Below are positions 14,085-15,779 of a DNA stretch of 15,779 nucleotides, piece by piece. How positions within the stretch are numbered: the first letter of the stretch is position 1; every line of letters begins with the position of its first letter. A program made the translations under genes and the position numbers. The notes beneath the pieces were generated by a model. It was not told the DNA's origin. It saw only the letters and a list, made by a program, of their open reading frames with translations, and made no database searches. The DNA comes from Actinomycetes bacterium (GTDB lineage: Bacteria; Actinomycetota; Actinomycetes; Mycobacteriales; Mycobacteriaceae), in contig JAEZDV010000166.1 in the NCBI GenBank assembly GCA_023417985.1, forward strand, positions 1-15,779, written 5' to 3'.

Positions 14085-14921
14085 ATGACCGAAGCACTCG
14101 GCAACGATCCGGCCGCAGACACCGCCACCTTCGCTATCCCCTCGCTGGCCAATCTCCGAGACATCGGCGGGCACCCGAGTTCCTTCGGCGGTGTGGTCCG
14201 TACCGGGGTGGTGTACCGGTCGACCGATCTGAGCCGGATCACCGAGACAGATCTGGATACGCTCGCGGCGCTGCGCATCGCGACCGTGTTCGACCTTCGG
14301 ACGACGGCCGAACAGGAACTCCGCCCGGACAGGCTCCCGGCGCGGGCACGTCACGTCGCGCTGGACGTGCTTGCGGACCGGCACAAGGGTTCCATCGCGG
14401 CGGCGCTCCCCGACATCGTCGCCGATCCGGCACTGGCCGCCCAGGCGTTCGGTGACGGCCGCGCCGCGGAGTACCTGCGCGGAAGCTACCGCGACTTCGT
14501 GACGTTGCCGAGTGCCGCCGCGTCGTACCGGGTTCTGGCGGAAGACCTTGCGCGCGGCGATGTTCCGGCTCTCGTCCACTGCACCGCGGGGAAGGACCGG
14601 ACGGGATGGGCGGCAGCGTCGCTGCTCATGTTCGCGGGCGCCGACCAGGACGCGGTGTTCGACGACTACCTGCGTACCAACGACATGCTGCTCCCCGCCT
14701 TCGAGACCATGTTCTCCCGCTTCGCGGAGCGAGGGGGCGACCCGGAGATCCTGATTCCCATCCTCGGAGTGCGACGCGAGTACCTCGAAACCGCCATCGA
14801 CGAGGCACTGACGCGGTACGGCACCATCGACGACTATTTCGCGTCCGGTCTCGGCCTGGACGACGAGCAATTGCAGGCACTGCGCGACCGCCTCGTCGCA
14901 CCGGCGGATCCGGCGAGCTGA
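14085..14921 (+). CDS. PtpB-type tyrosine/dual-specificity protein phosphatase (Y_phosphatase3)
   Basis: Encodes 278 aa, like M. tuberculosis PtpB (276 aa). The N-terminal family signature is LANLRDIGG (21-29) followed by VYRSTDLSRI (43-52) and VFDLRTTAEQ (68-77). The catalytic P-loop is HCTAGKDRTG (165-174), with nucleophile Cys166 and Arg172; the Lys in CxAGKDR is typical of this group, some of which act on phosphotyrosine, phosphoserine and phosphoinositides. The acid region and helical lid follow (about 190-235: DDYLRTNDMLLPAF, LGVRREYLETAIDE). There is no signal peptide. ATG 14085 is chosen; an in-frame TTG at 14076 adds three residues but overlaps the -10. It follows lat by 18 bp, though no link to lysine metabolism is known. 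Physiological substrate unknown. Confidence 0.92.
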   Translation: MTEALGNDPAADTATFAIPSLANLRDIGGHPSSFGGVVRTGVVYRSTDLSRITETDLDTLAALRIATVFDLRTTAEQELRPDRLPARARHVALDVLADRHKGSIAAALPDIVADPALAAQAFGDGRAAEYLRGSYRDFVTLPSAAASYRVLAEDLARGDVPALVHCTAGKDRTGWAAASLLMFAGADQDAVFDDYLRTNDMLLPAFETMFSRFAERGGDPEILIPILGVRREYLETAIDEALTRYGTIDDYFASGLGLDDEQLQALRDRLVAPADPAS

Positions 14922-14943
14922 GCGCACACGGGCCGGAGCGCCG

Positions 14944-14976
14944 CGCGTGGCGCACTCAGCCCGAGCGCGCCACGCG
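14944..14976. terminator. Bidirectional GC hairpin between phosphatase and VanZ-like genes
   Basis: CGCGTGGCGC (14944-14953) and GCGCCACGCG (14967-14976) are perfect 10-bp arms with a 13-nt loop, 22 bp after the phosphatase stop. The stop codon of the convergent VanZ-like gene (14956-14958) lies in the loop and one arm is within its last codons. There is no U-tract. Position between convergent genes and stem strength support a terminator for both, especially the plus-strand transcript. Confidence 0.65.
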
Positions 14977-15315
14977 GGCACGGCGGCGGAGCACCTCGAA
15001 GACCACCAGGCCGACGAGGATGCCGGCGAGGTCCGCGCACCAGTCCCAGAACGATCCGGATCGTCGCACCGCGACCGTCGCCTGCAAGACCTCGGTGAGG
15101 ACTCCGTACGCCGCAAGGCCCGCCAGCGTGATCGCGGGCGAGAAGTGCGCATAACGGGAGCAGAACGCGAGCACCGCGAACATCAGCGCGTGGGTCACCT
15201 TGTCGGCGTGCGGCGGCCCCGAAGGAGTGGTATCTCCGGGTAGCAGAAGCATCACCGTGATGACGACGACGGCGACCACGAGCGGCAGCAGGCGCCGCCA
15301 GGTGAAACGGGGCAT
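14956..15315 (-). CDS. VanZ-like family membrane protein
   Basis: Encodes 119 aa. The membrane topology is helix 1 at about 8-26 (LLPLVVAVVVITVMLLLPG), helix 2 at 41-55, helix 3 at 61-79 and helix 4 at 93-109, with Arg-rich ends. The VanZ pattern is visible: DKVTHALMFAVLAF (38-51), YGVLTEVLQ (70-78) and RRSGSFWDWCADLAGILVG (84-102), with the conserved Glu/Gln and Asp positions. VanZ itself gives low-level teicoplanin resistance; most homologues are uncharacterised, and resistance should not be assumed here. The start is ATG 15315 (MPRFTWRR), since TAGTGT ends seven bases upstream. The frame is open to 15417 but those residues look non-coding. It follows the DUF1707 gene by 44 bp in the same direction. 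Confidence 0.85.
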   Translation of the reverse strand: MPRFTWRRLLPLVVAVVVITVMLLLPGDTTPSGPPHADKVTHALMFAVLAFCSRYAHFSPAITLAGLAAYGVLTEVLQATVAVRRSGSFWDWCADLAGILVGLVVFEVLRRRARVARSG

Positions 15316-15322
15316 GGCCGCA

Positions 15323-15328
15323 ACACTA
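15323..15328 (-). promoter_or_regulatory. Possible -10 element of the VanZ-like gene
   Basis: On the minus strand TAGTGT (15328-15323) ends seven bases before ATG 15315. The -35 region reads about GCCGAC, a poor match. It lies in the 44-bp gap after the DUF1707 gene, so independent transcription of a leaderless message is plausible. Confidence 0.4.
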
Positions 15329-15359
15329 GTCGGCGCCGAATTGCGGTCGGCGAACCCCG

Positions 15360-15740
15360 TCAGCCCGGTGTCCGCCACTCGGTGACGAGCCGGTAGGCCC
15401 GGCGCCCGAGCATCCACAGTGCGACGAGCGCGAGGAGGATCGCGATCGGATGCCGGATCGCCAGCAGGAGCAGCAACGCGACGAGCACGAGCGGCACCAG
15501 CATCACGAGGTTGAGATAGATGTTCTCGCGGGGCTCGGGCGGTTGCAGCGCGGGCGGTGCCGACGGCAGGTCACGGAACAGGGGGACGAGGTCGCCGCGG
15601 GTACGAGCTTGCGTCGCGCGGGTCACCCGCTCGTCGAATTCGTCGAGAGTCAGCCGCCCGGCGGCGAAGTGCTCACCGAGCAGGTGCACGGCTTCCTCGC
15701 GTTCGGCCGTTCCGATACGGACCTCGGGACGTTCGCCCAT
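15360..15740 (-). CDS. DUF1707 (SHOCT-like) domain membrane protein
   Basis: Encodes 126 aa. Residues about 6-58 form a DUF1707 domain, with RIGTAEREEAVHLLGEHFAA (8-27) and GRLTLDEFDERVTRATQART (28-47) followed by DLVPLFRDLP; this is the familiar actinobacterial R(x)SDxDRExxxxxLxxAxxxGRLxxxEFxERxxxAxxA pattern. After a Pro-rich linker (60-71) come two membrane helices, about 75-94 and 97-112, and a short basic tail. It is therefore an inner-membrane protein with a cytoplasmic or peripheral N-terminal domain; the function of DUF1707 proteins is not established. ATG 15740 is supported by TACGCT six bases upstream. Bases 15753-15779 beyond that promoter show nothing recognisable. Confidence 0.88.
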   Translation of the reverse strand: MGERPEVRIGTAEREEAVHLLGEHFAAGRLTLDEFDERVTRATQARTRGDLVPLFRDLPSAPPALQPPEPRENIYLNLVMLVPLVLVALLLLLAIRHPIAILLALVALWMLGRRAYRLVTEWRTPG

Positions 15741-15746
15741 GTGTCC

Positions 15747-15752
15747 AGCGTA
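15747..15752 (-). promoter_or_regulatory. Possible -10 element of the DUF1707 gene
   Basis: On the minus strand TACGCT (15752-15747) is followed by GGACAC and then ATG 15740, a six-base interval. No -35 resembling TTGACA is seen in the few upstream bases available. Confidence 0.4.
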
Positions 15753-15779
15753 GTGGAGATCGGGCGCGCGGGGCGCACC

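Noticed and set aside
13662..15152. 496-aa minus-strand open frame across lat and the phosphatase
   Set aside because: Both plus-strand genes have full motif sets; the antisense product is Arg-rich and low in complexity, a shadow frame.
14956..15315. VanZ-like gene as a glycopeptide resistance determinant
   Set aside because: There is no vanHAX or vanRS neighbour; the VanZ domain is widespread in proteins without a resistance role.
1..15779. Mobile elements, CRISPR arrays, tRNA/rRNA genes, or a defence system
   Set aside because: No transposase, integrase, direct-repeat array, tRNA-like cloverleaf or defence gene was seen on reading. Lhr helicase motifs could suggest a defence helicase, but its length and the nei neighbour mark it as housekeeping Lhr.

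Overview
The window is high-GC actinobacterial chromosome, most like Rhodococcus or a close relative (Nocardia/Mycobacterium side). The grounds are the GC-rich codon use, the GTG and TTG starts, a full-length mycobacterial-type Lhr helicase next to an Nei2-type glycosylase, and a lat/lrpA/pcd lysine cluster close to the Mycobacterium tuberculosis Rv3290c-Rv3297 neighbourhood (recalled, not searched). I see no tRNA, rRNA, CRISPR array, insertion sequence or phage gene. It reads as ordinary core chromosome with tight intergenic control regions.

Left end (1-1260): a partial DUF2236/MpaB-family oxygenase runs off the left edge on the minus strand. It is divergent from a TetR regulator on the plus strand. 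The short gap holds face-to-face promoters inside an 8-bp-arm inverted repeat, the likely TetR operator. Next (10212 down to 1236, minus strand) is a run of five co-directional genes: an acyl-CoA synthetase, a VAO/GlcD-type FAD-linked oxidase (2-bp gap), an unrecognised 187-aa protein, lhr (16-bp gap) and nei (2-bp gap). The last two form a nucleic-acid repair pair. The first two are a metabolic pair of unknown substrate. The 3' ends of nei and the TetR gene overlap by 25 bp.

Middle (10213-14066): a small Rho_N-domain protein has its own strong ribosome binding site and a possible general-stress (sigma-B-like) promoter. It is followed by a lysine-degradation cluster. Pcd (minus) is divergent from an Lrp/AsnC regulator (plus), and lat (plus) follows the regulator. 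Lat removes the epsilon-amino group of lysine to give 2-aminoadipate semialdehyde, which cyclises to piperideine-6-carboxylate. Pcd oxidises this to 2-aminoadipate. The Lrp protein is the obvious candidate local regulator, and an AT-rich 20-bp imperfect palindrome sits just upstream of lat.

Right end (14085-15740): a PtpB-type protein phosphatase (plus) is convergent with a VanZ-like membrane protein, separated by a strong GC hairpin. A DUF1707 membrane protein (minus) lies beyond it.

The clearest window-wide pattern is not a gene. Five genes have a TANNNT hexamer exactly 6 or 7 nt before the start codon, and two more have near-consensus hexamers 6 or 8 nt away. This is the geometry of leaderless mRNAs. 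I did not find a convincing undescribed system; the best leads are the control regions, the 187-aa protein of unknown function and the synthetase/oxidase pair.
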